A stretch of 42,379 nt of DNA from an uncultured Methylomonas sp. (GCA_936941155.1 CAKZJE010000072.1:1-42379), one strand, 5' to 3'. Positions 17,209-25,987 are shown, numbered from the stretch's first letter. Notes: generated by a model not told the origin, from the letters alone. Numbers and translations: made by a program.

Positions 17209-18618
17209 ATGAACAAAATTCCTTTTGATGTGCGTCGTTATTTGTATAAACAATACAATGAAAAAGTTATTTTCTCGTATATTTTGATTGATAAAATCGA
17301 CTCTACGCTGGAGTGGAGTGACAACGTTCAGATGCTTTATGATCTTGAATTAACACAAGATTTGCCAGCCGATGAACAGCTGCTATTTTTGCAGGGCATT
17401 TATCCTTATCAAGAAACTCAACCCTTTGTGTTAAGTGAAGTGGTTTTTTCCAGCAACCGAGCGGCGGATATTCATATTGTGCCCTCCAAATATAAATTGT
17501 GTATTTTGCTGTTTGATGTCACTGAAAACATGTTGTTTCATCAAGAATTGCAACAACAAAAAAACGAATTAAAACTCTTATATGAGCAACAAAAACGCTC
17601 CATGCTCGCACTGAAGGACTCTTATCAAGAAATACAACGGCAAAAAAAGTTTGCCGAACACGCAAACCAAGCGAAATCCGAGTTTTTACGTCACGTTACT
17701 CACGATTTAAAATCGCCGCTCACCGGAATTTTGGGATTTGCGCAATTATTGGAATTCATTAAAGAGCCGTTGCCGGCTGAGGCGAATGATTATATTGGTG
17801 AAATTAAAAAATCGGGCAATTATTTATTGTCGTTGATAAATGATTTATTGGATATTGCAAAAATTGAAAATAGCGGAATGCAAATCAATCCAGAGTTATT
17901 GACAATATCAAGCTTAATTGAAGAAAGCATCAGTATTCTAAAACCCGTTGCCAATAAAAATAGCATTGCTTTTATTAATCGCAGCAATCACAACTTGCCA
18001 GCCATTTGGATTGATCCGATTCGTTTTCGGCAAATTTTGATTAATTTTTTATCCAATGCCATTAAATATAATCGCAATAATGGCAATATTATTATTAATA
18101 GCTATCTTACTCATACGCATTCTGTGCGGATAAATATTAAAGATAGCGGATGTGGCATTCATCCTGAAAATTTACATAAAATATTTCAAGAATTTGAGCG
18201 TGGCACAGCGCAAGATAAAGAAATTGAAGGCAGCGGGATTGGTTTAAGCGTGTGTAAAAAATTAACGGAACTGATGAGCGGCTCTGTCGGTGTTTATAGT
18301 GAATTGGGAATTGGCAGCTTGTTTTGGTTGGAAATTCCTGTTGCTGAAGAGCAAATTGTCGCCATAAAACCTAGCAATGCGTTGCAAAATATTCTCTATA
18401 TTTCTGATAATAAAGTGCATATTTATTTAATGAATTGTTTATTAGAACAACGGCTGGGTTCTAGTTTTTTACATGCGCAAGATCGGCAATCTGTATTAGA
18501 TATGATTAATACGCATAGAATTTCTGCCATTTTATTAGATATGGATATTTTTTCGCTCAATGCTTTAGATATTTTTAAAGAATTAAAAGAAAACGAAAAA
18601 GCAAAAATATGCCGGTGA
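17209..18618 (+). CDS. Hybrid histidine kinase, receiver domain cut by a frameshift
   Basis: This is a soluble 469-residue kinase with no membrane segment. Residues 1-110 look like a PAS-type sensor (ending in LCILLFDVTEN), then a coiled coil at 110-155. The HisKA box is THDLKSPL with the phospho-accepting H165. The HATPase part has NFLSNAIKYN (N283), DSGCGI (312-317) and GSGIGL (341-346). From about 394 a receiver domain starts (NILYISDN) with the likely phospho-acceptor D444 in ILLDMD, but it stops after KELKENEKAKICR. The missing beta4-alpha5 part is encoded in another frame immediately after (18609-18755). One extra A in the AAAAA run near 18603-18607 would restore a full 515-residue protein. 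The receiver is already degenerate: a single acidic residue stands in the first pocket, and the displaced part has RP where KP is usual. The gene starts three bases after the GTPase gene. Confidence 0.88.
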   Translation: MNKIPFDVRRYLYKQYNEKVIFSYILIDKIDSTLEWSDNVQMLYDLELTQDLPADEQLLFLQGIYPYQETQPFVLSEVVFSSNRAADIHIVPSKYKLCILLFDVTENMLFHQELQQQKNELKLLYEQQKRSMLALKDSYQEIQRQKKFAEHANQAKSEFLRHVTHDLKSPLTGILGFAQLLEFIKEPLPAEANDYIGEIKKSGNYLLSLINDLLDIAKIENSGMQINPELLTISSLIEESISILKPVANKNSIAFINRSNHNLPAIWIDPIRFRQILINFLSNAIKYNRNNGNIIINSYLTHTHSVRINIKDSGCGIHPENLHKIFQEFERGTAQDKEIEGSGIGLSVCKKLTELMSGSVGVYSELGIGSLFWLEIPVAEEQIVAIKPSNALQNILYISDNKVHIYLMNCLLEQRLGSSFLHAQDRQSVLDMINTHRISAILLDMDIFSLNALDIFKELKENEKAKICR

Positions 18619-18755
18619 TTGGTTTATTTAATACAGAAACGGATCTTGCAGAAATTAAAGCGGCATTAAATATCGGTTTTTATGATTATTTATATAGACC
18701 GCTGAATTTTTATTTAGCAATGGAATTGTTTGATAGATTGGCGGTGATTTATTAG
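18609..18755 (+). pseudogene. Displaced C-terminal part of the kinase receiver domain
   Basis: Translating from the ATG at 18609 gives MPVIGLFNTETDLAEIKAAL, then NIGFYDYLYRPLNFYLAMEL and a short tail to TAG at 18755. This is the MPVIxLT..., GxxDYLxKPL section of a receiver domain, and it follows directly from the KELKENEKAK helix in the frame above. It is not a separate gene; it shows a one-base deletion in a short A-run, or a site of ribosomal slippage. Confidence 0.85.
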
Positions 18756-18813
18756 TTTTTCTGCTGGGGTGGGCAAAAAAACTACCTACTCTACGTTTAA
18801 TTTTCAGGTATAA

Positions 18814-18846
18814 AAACCTTCCAGGTTTTAAAAACCTGGAAGGTTT
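18814..18846. repeat. Perfect palindrome with 16-bp arms
   Basis: AAACCTTCCAGGTTTT, one A, then AAAACCTGGAAGGTTT. It lies 58 bases after the end of the displaced receiver frame. It could form a strong hairpin in RNA of either strand; there is no T-run after it on the plus strand. CCTTCCAGGTTTT-type palindromes occur as dispersed repeats in other bacteria (recall). One copy here. Confidence 0.85.
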
Positions 18847-18901
18847 GGGCGATAAAACTTTTGTTTGACGACTTAACTACGAACTGTTTTTTTAATTGCG
18901 A

Positions 18902-18949
18902 GAATGCTCTGAATTTTCTAAGACAACTGGTCGTCTTGAAAATTTTTGC
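18902..18949 (-). repeat. ACGACCGGTCGT-type palindromic element, copy 4 (inverted)
   Basis: Core ACAACTGGTCGT at 18923-18934, with two changes from the consensus. The flank GAATGCTCTGAATTTTC is the reverse complement of the CAGAGCATTC end of copy 3, so this copy faces the other way. Together, copies 3 and 4 bracket the four-gene GTPase cluster. Confidence 0.8.
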
Positions 18950-18987
18950 TACAAATTATCAATAACTGGGCAGAAATTCAAAGATAT

Positions 18988-19015
18988 GTAGAGACGCGAC
19001 TAATCGCGTCTCTAC
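18988..19015. repeat. GTAGAGAC inverted repeat, copy B
   Basis: GTAGAGACGCGA and TCGCGTCTCTAC flank CTAA: a near-perfect palindrome. It lies 18 bases beyond the stop of the small secreted protein gene (minus strand) and could end that transcript, though no T-run follows. Confidence 0.8.
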
Positions 19016-19033
19016 GGCAATCTTATAAAAAGT

Positions 19034-19477
19034 TTAAGGGGTGGGTTTTAAAGTTAAGCCTTCTAAGTTATTGGTAATGTTTTTGCCGGCACAATTGACT
19101 GTTCCTGCTAGCTTCTTTTTTATCATCACATTGACACCCGCTTCAACAGTGTGTTTGTCTGTCAAACGATCTGTGCCAAAAAATACGCTATAGGTTATTG
19201 TTTTATTTGGAATGTCTATAGCGTAAGACTCATATCTTCCTACACCACTCCATTGACTGGTTGTTGCTTGTGCGCGTGGCACACTAAACGCCATTTCTGG
19301 TTTTACATTCGGTTTTCCATACGAGTACGCAATGACTTTGCCATTGTCACAAACTTCGATTTGCTTGCCTTTGGCTGTGAGACAAGAAAACACGGTTTTA
19401 CTGGTTTTGTCGCACTTTGCGTAAAGGTTTGGCGAGAACAACATGCCAATTGCAGGGAGAATTACAATAAATTTCAT
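19034..19477 (-). CDS. Small secreted protein, function unknown
   Basis: The start is the ATG at 19477 (MKFIVILPAIGMLF), with AAGGA about 7 bases upstream; a TTG codon just before it is not needed. The 147 residues begin with a signal peptide cut near YAKC (residue 20). The mature part has four cysteines (KCDKTS, FSCLTA, EVCDNG, VNCAGK), likely two disulfides, and a beta-rich pattern: GKQIEVCDNGKVIAYSYGK, SGVGRYESYAIDIPNKTITYSVF. Small secreted proteins of this pattern occur in many proteobacteria, but I cannot name a family. It stands alone, with the kinase gene converging from the other side. Confidence 0.7.
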   Translation of the reverse strand: MKFIVILPAIGMLFSPNLYAKCDKTSKTVFSCLTAKGKQIEVCDNGKVIAYSYGKPNVKPEMAFSVPRAQATTSQWSGVGRYESYAIDIPNKTITYSVFFGTDRLTDKHTVEAGVNVMIKKKLAGTVNCAGKNITNNLEGLTLKPTP

Positions 19478-19650
19478 CAAGTTTTCCTTCTAGGTTGAGC
19501 AGTTTAACGGCGGAGTTAAACGGCATCCGCTAAAGCCGTGAAATACAAATGTAGCGGGTAAAGTTTAGCACCTTATTTTTAGGTCATCTATTCGCACTAA
19601 TGATATTATCATTCGCTAATATCATTACTTAAAAAACATGAGGAATCATT

Positions 19651-20562
19651 GTGAAAATAATAGGGCTATTAGTCTTGTTAGCGGCAAGTCAGCAGGTTGT
19701 TGCAACGCCATCATTACCTGTTAAAGAAGTGGCTAACGGTATTTACGTTCATTTTGGTAAACATCAATTGCCTGATAGTAAAAATCATGGCGAGATTGCC
19801 AATGTCGGTTTTGTCGTAGGCTCAAAATGCGTGGCGGTGATTGATAGCGGCGGCAGTCCTGAGCAAGGTTTTGCTTTAAAACAGTCGGTATTACAAACTA
19901 CGCATACACCGATTTGTTATGTGATTAATACGCATGTTCATCCTGATCATATTTATGGCAATCGCGCTTTTAAAACAGCGGGCGTTAAGTTTGTTGGTCA
20001 TCAAAAATTAGCTAGAGCGATGGCAACACGCGGCAGTTATTATTTGGATAAATCTGAGCAACAATTGGGGATTAAACTCTCGCAAGCGGATTTAATTCCA
20101 CCGGATATTGAAGTCAAAGAGCATTTGAAATTAGCTTTAGGCGGGCGTGTTTTAACCCTAGAAGCGCACCGCACGGCGCATACCGATAATGATTTAAGCG
20201 TTTACGACGACAAAACCGACACGATGTGGTTGTCAGATTTGTTATTTACCGAACACATTCCAACGCTGGATGGCAGTTTAAAAGGCTGGTTAGCAGAAAT
20301 TGCGACGTTAGAAAAACGTAAATTTCGTTATGTGATTCCGGGGCATGGCGAGCTTGTCACGGATTGGCCGCATAGCATTCAAGCTGAAAAACATTATTTA
20401 ACATTGCTGCAATCTGAAATTCGCGCTGAAATCAAACAAGGAATATATTTAGAAGATGCTGTAAAAACAGTGGGTTATTCTGAAAAAAATAACTGGCAGT
20501 TGTTTGATGAATATCACCGCAAAAATGTGACAAGTGCGTTTGCGGAATTAGAGTGGGAATGA
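19651..20562 (+). CDS. Metallo-beta-lactamase fold protein, probable quinoprotein relay system zinc metallohydrolase
   Basis: This 303-residue protein has a signal peptide (IGLLVLLAASQQVVA) and is probably periplasmic. The metal site reads H95-V-H97-P-D99-H100, H177 in AHTDND, D196 in WLSDLLF and H232 in PGHG, complete for two zinc ions. Features such as IANVGFVVGSKCVAVIDSGGS, PICYVINTHVHPDHIYGN, TLDGSLKGWL and the closing AFAELEW match the SoxH-like 'quinoprotein relay system zinc metallohydrolase 2' family, which usually lies beside PQQ-dependent dehydrogenase genes. No such partner is in this window. The start is GTG, with TGAGGA about 6 bases upstream. It faces the alpha-2-macroglobulin gene tail to tail across an inverted repeat. 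Fold confidence is high; the subfamily is less certain. Confidence 0.8.
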   Translation: MKIIGLLVLLAASQQVVATPSLPVKEVANGIYVHFGKHQLPDSKNHGEIANVGFVVGSKCVAVIDSGGSPEQGFALKQSVLQTTHTPICYVINTHVHPDHIYGNRAFKTAGVKFVGHQKLARAMATRGSYYLDKSEQQLGIKLSQADLIPPDIEVKEHLKLALGGRVLTLEAHRTAHTDNDLSVYDDKTDTMWLSDLLFTEHIPTLDGSLKGWLAEIATLEKRKFRYVIPGHGELVTDWPHSIQAEKHYLTLLQSEIRAEIKQGIYLEDAVKTVGYSEKNNWQLFDEYHRKNVTSAFAELEWE

Positions 20563-20565
20563 TTT

Positions 20566-20594
20566 GTAGAGACGTTGCAGTGCAACGTCTCCAC
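20566..20594. repeat. GTAGAGAC inverted repeat, copy C
   Basis: GTAGAGACGTTGCA and TGCAACGTCTCCAC, with one mismatch in 14 and a 1-base loop. It sits between two convergent stop codons and may serve as a shared transcript end. Confidence 0.8.
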
Positions 20595-20609
20595 GTCTGC
20601 TATCACAAC

Positions 20610-23600
20610 TTAAAAAACCTCTACATTTCCAAATTCACGTCCAATACTTCTGATATAAGGACGATACATATCTTCAGCATAGGGTGGCGGATTGGTGAAC
20701 ACACCTTTTGACACCGCACGCAGCAAATAGAACTCGTGATGCCATTGATTTTCAACCAAGCTTGTTGCAGAAACAAAACGGTCGTCTAAATACTCAACGT
20801 GGGATTTTATGTAAGACTCGTTTTGTATTTCTTCAATGGTTTGTGCACCGCCAATTTTGAAAGTATCAATTTTAATTGTGTTTTTCAAATCTTGATTTTC
20901 CAACTCAAATCCCGCTGGAATCAAATCAACTAAAATCGCATCTTTAAAAGGTTTCGTCGAATAAGCCGATAAATCAACCAACACACTGTCGCCGCTTTTC
21001 ACTTTGTCTAAAGTCACAACCTGTCCTTGCAGATTGTAATAAACGCGCTCTAGGTGAATGATGCCCATTTGCATGGCAGGAGCTTTGTTTGGATAACCTT
21101 GTACGGTGTATTCCAGATATAAAGGAGCTGCGGTGCTTGAGCTAAATTTCAATGATGATGGAATCTCTACACCATTAAAACTGGTGGTAAAACGTGAAGT
21201 TTGCGAGAGTTTAATCGCTGCTTTTCCTGCCAGTAAATCACCTTGCCATTGCGCGGTTTGACCTTGTAACTGCAAGCCCGCTCTAAATAACGCATTGCGC
21301 TCTTGCGTGCTTAAATAATCACGGTTTGCCAAATCATCCGCCAATCTGTATACCAATACGCCACTGCCATTGATATTGCTACTGTGTTTATTCAGCAAAT
21401 AAGTCATTTGCGCCAAATCGCGTACTTCGCTACCGTAATCATTCAAGTAAATCAAATCAGTACGCGGTTGTTTTTGCAGCGATTCTGAAATCGCGAGACC
21501 TCCGCGATATTTATCGCCTTGATTATTCAACGCTAAACCTAAATGCACTAACGGCAATCCTGACAAGGCTTCTTTATGATGATTTTCATATAAAGCCCGC
21601 AGTGAGCCTAATGGCGCACGATTCACGCGCGACAAAACATAAGCCGCATAAGATTGATAAGAGGCATTGGTGTAACCGATTATTTGTTGGTTGTCCTCTG
21701 CGCCAAAATAACCTGGATAACCTGAATAACTTGCATTGTTTTGGTTTAGATATTCAGTCAGACGAGTCAAGGCTTTATCCAACATCTCTTGCGGCACATT
21801 TGCGCCTTGTTCTTTAGCATCCAACAAAAAGTCAACCGCATAAGCCGTGAGCCAAAATTCCTCGTTATCGGTGGGCGACCACAGACCAAAACCACCGTTA
21901 CTGCGCTGCATTCCTGCAATAATACTAATGCCGCGCTCGATGTAACGGGCTTTATTCGCTAAATCAATCGGTTTGTCATGGATTTTGGTTTTATCCAATC
22001 CTAAGGCTTGCAAATTCGTTTGATTAATCGCCAGCCAAGGATAAGTGCTGCTGATGGTTTGTTCTAAACAGCCATAAGGATATTCCAGTAAATATTGCAG
22101 ATGATGTTTAAGATTAATCGGCGGTTGCGTGGAAATACTCAATTCACTGCTCGCAGAATTAACTATTAAGCTTTGTAAATCAATTGTTAAATCAGCCGTT
22201 TCACCCTGTTTGACTATTTTATGCTGCACAAACGTGCTGGCAGGATACGCAGGACGCACACCCAGCTTCCATTCTCGTTTTAGAGCTATTTTTTCCCGCG
22301 CATTATCGGCATTTTTCAGATGCAGTTGAATCACAGATTGTCCAAAAGCCAGTCCCGCTTTAATTGGCAATTGAAAAACCTGTTTTTCTTTATTCGCTAA
22401 GGTAATAGTTTTTATGCCTTCGCTCAACGTAATCGGAGCACTCGCGCTAACATCTAAAGCAATTGTTTGCGCTTCACCACTTTGATTGCGTAAGTCTAAA
22501 GTCAACACAGCACTATCACCCGCCGCTAAAAAGCGCGGTAACGAGGTTTCAGCAATAATCGGCGCGGCAACAATCACTTCAGCATCCGCAGAACCGTATT
22601 GTTCATCATTAAACGCCACCGCCATCAGGCGCAATTTGCCGTTAAAGTCTGGAATTTTTAAGTCGATTTTTGCCATGCCTTTTGCATCAGTATCGACCAT
22701 GCCGCTAAACAACGAGACGATTTTCACTTCTGTATCCGGTCTTGCGCCGCCCGCATGTTTATCGGCATCACCACCAAAACGCGGTTTAGTTGAACCGGCA
22801 TCAACCAATTCAATAATTTGTCCATAAATATCACGTTGATCGACTCCATAACGGCGTGGCTCGAAAAACCATTTGAACGGATTTGGTGTTTCAAACTCAG
22901 TGATATTTAACACACCGACATCCACAGCCGCTAAAGTGACATGCGTTTTTTGTCCCGCTTTTGCATTGGCAACTTTAATCGTTGTGGTTAATGTTGTTTC
23001 CGGTCTAATCGCTTTGATAGGCGCGTCAATACTCACTTTCAGTTCGCGTTGTTGCCGATCTAATGGCAAATGCACAAGCCCGATAGCGCGATTTGGGGTG
23101 ATTTTTTCTTTTGAATCGCCCGCTCTAAACACAATTGCGGAAATATAAATGTCATGGCGTTTCCATTCGGCGGCAATTGGAATTTCAACCACCATGCCTT
23201 CTGCTGGCACTTCAACTCGTTGAAACCACAGTTGTTGATTGCTGTTTTCCACCATGATAAATCCGTTGCCTGTATAAGGCGGGGTGATTTTTACTTTCAC
23301 CTTATCATTGGCTTGATAGAATTTTTTATCTAATTCCAACACCACGCGATCAGGACGAGCCGATTGGTTATTTTTCTGAGTATCCCAACCACCGCCAGCA
23401 TCAAAGCGCACAGTGCTAGTTTGTCCGGTTTCGACATCTTTCACACTCAGCAAATAAGAACCCCATTCCACAGGTACGCTAATGGTCGCTTTCTTATTCT
23501 GCAAACTTAAGCGTTTTTCAAAAACGGTGTAATTTTTTTCCGTGTATTTATCATGCCAACCTTCATCATCAGAATATTCCCAATAATAATCCTTGCGCTC

Positions 23601-25544
23601 TTTAATCAAAGTCGCAATCAATTCGCCACTGCCTTGTAATTCACCTTTGACGTTAGCTTTAATCAAATCAAAACTCACTTCGCTATTATTCACAATGTCA
23701 GTGAGTTTGGTTTGCGGACGAATCCCGACCAAAATAGTTTGTGGCCACAAGTTGTATTCCAATGAACGTGTAACTGGACGACCACCTGTTTCATACAAAC
23801 TGCTGACTACTTTGATGTTAAAAGGCGTGTTGACCACATTTTTCCAGCGTGATGCAACCGTTAAAGTTGCTAAACCTTTTTCATCTAAAGTGACATCTTC
23901 ATTGTCAAAAAACAGCACAGGTGGTTTTTCATCTTCTGAACCAAAGAAATATTCGCCTAAGGTTTTAATCGGATGACGATTTTCTTTTAACAGAACTTTC
24001 GTAGCTAAGCGATTCCCCGCCGCTGGCGCACCGTATAAATATTGTCCAGACACCGGAATTTTTAAATCAGCAAAACTATTTGTCCATAATTCTTGCGTAG
24101 GTTGTTGTCCAAGCAATAATTCCATCCGCTCTGGCAAAAATGCTTCCACCAAAAATTTATAGTCGTGATAATGCTTGCCAGCGGTTTCTAGCTCTAAAGT
24201 CCATTCCCCCGCCATCGCATTATCAGGCAACACATATTCGGTTTGATAATAGCCATTCGCCAGCGGATACCAAGTGAAAAAACTGATTTTTTGTCCGTCA
24301 GGGCGTTTAACCACTGCTTTTAACGGCATTGCTGGAATCGCGCGAGCATCGTCATCACGCAAAATTGCACTGAATTTCACTGTTTCGCCCGGTCTGTACA
24401 AATCGCGCGGGCTGTAGGTGAAAATTTCCAAAGGATGATATTTGCGTCCTGCCACTGCAAATTCTGATAAATCTAAGGCGGGCGACTTTAATTGCAGCAA
24501 AGAAAAGTTATTATTATTTTTCGCAATAATTAACACCGCTTTGTCGCTAGGCGATTGAAAAGTGGCTTGTCCTTGTGCGTCGGTGGTTAAATTTGCCAAC
24601 TCATGTTCTTTATCATCTATCAACGATAAATTTACCCCTTCCCACGCTTTGCCAGTGCTTAACGAGCTAACTTGCACGGTAATTTTATCGGCAAACATGC
24701 GTGCATGAACGCCTAAGTCAGTGACGACAAAATAAGTTGCTTGAAATTCATCTTGATAGATTCCGGCTTGTTTCATGGTTGCCACATAAACGCCGGGTTG
24801 TTTGAGTGCCGCAATCGCACTTAAATCTAAATATGTGGTGTAACGTGTATTTTTAGGTGGTTTTAAATCAAAACGCCCTGAATAAGCCAGTTCGGTAAAA
24901 TCTTTATATTCTTTTAACGCATAAACCCCTTGGTTTTGACTGGCGTTGGAATATTCTGACCATTTATTCAAAAAACTATTGATTTGATTAGACTTTACGC
25001 GATGAAATTCTATATCAATCGAATTAATATTGGTGGTGACAACAGGCAAACCTTTCACCAGTTTAATCGGTAAAACTGAGCCTTTGCTTAAAAAACTCAC
25101 TTGCGCTTGCAATTCTCTGGTATCAATTTGTTGCGATACTGTGGTGTTAAGTTTCGCGCCTGTTGCCGCTGTTAATCCTGTTAATACTTCCACCGTGTAA
25201 TGGCTGGAAGGCTCTATTTCTGGAAAATACGCCACCAATCCACTCGCTGATAAAATCCACGCCCCTTCAGCAGTTTTTCCTTGTTTATCGCTGACTTTAA
25301 AAAAAGATTGAAAGTCTTCTGCGGGATTTAAAGGCACGTTGAGCGTCACCGCAAGGGCTGAACTATTGTTGTAGTTCTGCTCGCTAATATCGGCAATCGC
25401 TAAGGGAATATTTGCGTATTGTTGTTTCGCCTTGGCTAAATCAAACGGAATATCTGTTTGTTTATTATGCGCGGTTTGCGATTGATGGCAGCCGCTGATG
25501 GCTACAGCAAAGAGCAGTAACAGAGTTAAAATAATTTTATTCAT
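20610..25544 (-). CDS. Bacterial alpha-2-macroglobulin lipoprotein
   Basis: The start is the ATG at 25544, giving MNKIILTLLLLFAVAISGC; a frame 11 codons longer would spoil the signal. The lipobox AISGC (Cys19) predicts lipid attachment in the periplasm. The 1644 residues fit the YfhM/ECAM class. In order: MG domains, with RDLYRPGETVKFSAILRDDD (MG2-like) near 380-410; a bait-type region; ATLTVASRWKN... MG domains; the A2M core (LAAVDVGVLNITEF, then FPDFNG-like IPDFNGKLRLMAVAFND). The thioester motif YGCLEQ has Cys1159 and Gln1162. An alpha-barrel follows, with YPGYFGAEDNQQ and AYVLSRVNRAP. The intact CLEQ predicts covalent trapping of attacking proteases. The usual penicillin-binding protein 1C partner is not adjacent; instead the gene overlaps an upstream cupin gene by four bases. 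Confidence 0.95.
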   Translation of the reverse strand: MNKIILTLLLLFAVAISGCHQSQTAHNKQTDIPFDLAKAKQQYANIPLAIADISEQNYNNSSALAVTLNVPLNPAEDFQSFFKVSDKQGKTAEGAWILSASGLVAYFPEIEPSSHYTVEVLTGLTAATGAKLNTTVSQQIDTRELQAQVSFLSKGSVLPIKLVKGLPVVTTNINSIDIEFHRVKSNQINSFLNKWSEYSNASQNQGVYALKEYKDFTELAYSGRFDLKPPKNTRYTTYLDLSAIAALKQPGVYVATMKQAGIYQDEFQATYFVVTDLGVHARMFADKITVQVSSLSTGKAWEGVNLSLIDDKEHELANLTTDAQGQATFQSPSDKAVLIIAKNNNNFSLLQLKSPALDLSEFAVAGRKYHPLEIFTYSPRDLYRPGETVKFSAILRDDDARAIPAMPLKAVVKRPDGQKISFFTWYPLANGYYQTEYVLPDNAMAGEWTLELETAGKHYHDYKFLVEAFLPERMELLLGQQPTQELWTNSFADLKIPVSGQYLYGAPAAGNRLATKVLLKENRHPIKTLGEYFFGSEDEKPPVLFFDNEDVTLDEKGLATLTVASRWKNVVNTPFNIKVVSSLYETGGRPVTRSLEYNLWPQTILVGIRPQTKLTDIVNNSEVSFDLIKANVKGELQGSGELIATLIKERKDYYWEYSDDEGWHDKYTEKNYTVFEKRLSLQNKKATISVPVEWGSYLLSVKDVETGQTSTVRFDAGGGWDTQKNNQSARPDRVVLELDKKFYQANDKVKVKITPPYTGNGFIMVENSNQQLWFQRVEVPAEGMVVEIPIAAEWKRHDIYISAIVFRAGDSKEKITPNRAIGLVHLPLDRQQRELKVSIDAPIKAIRPETTLTTTIKVANAKAGQKTHVTLAAVDVGVLNITEFETPNPFKWFFEPRRYGVDQRDIYGQIIELVDAGSTKPRFGGDADKHAGGARPDTEVKIVSLFSGMVDTDAKGMAKIDLKIPDFNGKLRLMAVAFNDEQYGSADAEVIVAAPIIAETSLPRFLAAGDSAVLTLDLRNQSGEAQTIALDVSASAPITLSEGIKTITLANKEKQVFQLPIKAGLAFGQSVIQLHLKNADNAREKIALKREWKLGVRPAYPASTFVQHKIVKQGETADLTIDLQSLIVNSASSELSISTQPPINLKHHLQYLLEYPYGCLEQTISSTYPWLAINQTNLQALGLDKTKIHDKPIDLANKARYIERGISIIAGMQRSNGGFGLWSPTDNEEFWLTAYAVDFLLDAKEQGANVPQEMLDKALTRLTEYLNQNNASYSGYPGYFGAEDNQQIIGYTNASYQSYAAYVLSRVNRAPLGSLRALYENHHKEALSGLPLVHLGLALNNQGDKYRGGLAISESLQKQPRTDLIYLNDYGSEVRDLAQMTYLLNKHSSNINGSGVLVYRLADDLANRDYLSTQERNALFRAGLQLQGQTAQWQGDLLAGKAAIKLSQTSRFTTSFNGVEIPSSLKFSSSTAAPLYLEYTVQGYPNKAPAMQMGIIHLERVYYNLQGQVVTLDKVKSGDSVLVDLSAYSTKPFKDAILVDLIPAGFELENQDLKNTIKIDTFKIGGAQTIEEIQNESYIKSHVEYLDDRFVSATSLVENQWHHEFYLLRAVSKGVFTNPPPYAEDMYRPYIRSIGREFGNVEVF

Positions 25545-25885
25545 TTTGAGTTCTCGAATAAATGAATTGCTAACCAAATGCTTGTAACAGCGGGGTCAGT
25601 CCAATCAACGCGGTGTTTTTTGTGGGCAGGGATAAACAGATAATCTCCTGCTGTTAGTGTGATAATAGACCCGTCTAGCGCAAACTGCAATCTTGCTTGT
25701 CCTTCTAACAAAATTACCCATTCTGCATGAGGCTGGTCATACCAAAAATCAGTAGGCGAGGCTTGTCCTTTTGACAAAATCCGCTCGATTTTAACGTGTT
25801 TATTTTGCAGCAATATTTCAAATAATTCGGCAGGCAGTTGTGCGGGAATATCGGTGAAAATATTTTTTAACTCAGAATTGGTCAT
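25541..25885 (-). CDS. Small cupin-domain protein
   Basis: These 114 residues form one cupin barrel: AEWVILLEGQARLQFA is the first motif, and LTAGDYLFIPAHKKHRVDWT the second. The metal-binding set is partial: the first motif has H in PHAEW and E in LLEG, while the second has H at HKKHRV. Similar proteins are annotated as phosphoribosylaminoimidazole carboxylase-like or cupin_2; the substrate is unknown. AGGA lies 8 bases before the ATG. Its stop overlaps the ATG of the alpha-2-macroglobulin gene (ATGA), so the two are expressed together, although no functional link is known to me. Confidence 0.85.
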   Translation of the reverse strand: MTNSELKNIFTDIPAQLPAELFEILLQNKHVKIERILSKGQASPTDFWYDQPHAEWVILLEGQARLQFALDGSIITLTAGDYLFIPAHKKHRVDWTDPAVTSIWLAIHLFENSK

Positions 25886-25987
25886 TGAAATATCCTAATA
25901 GGCGACTGTCATAAATCTTGATTTTTTGACTTCATAATAGTTGAAATAATTTTTTGTGACGTACAAAAATGACACAGATAGATAAGC

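Noticed and set aside
23593-23976. 127-residue frame opposite the alpha-2-macroglobulin gene
   Set aside because: It is the complement of a well-supported gene, with low-complexity translation and no ribosome binding site.
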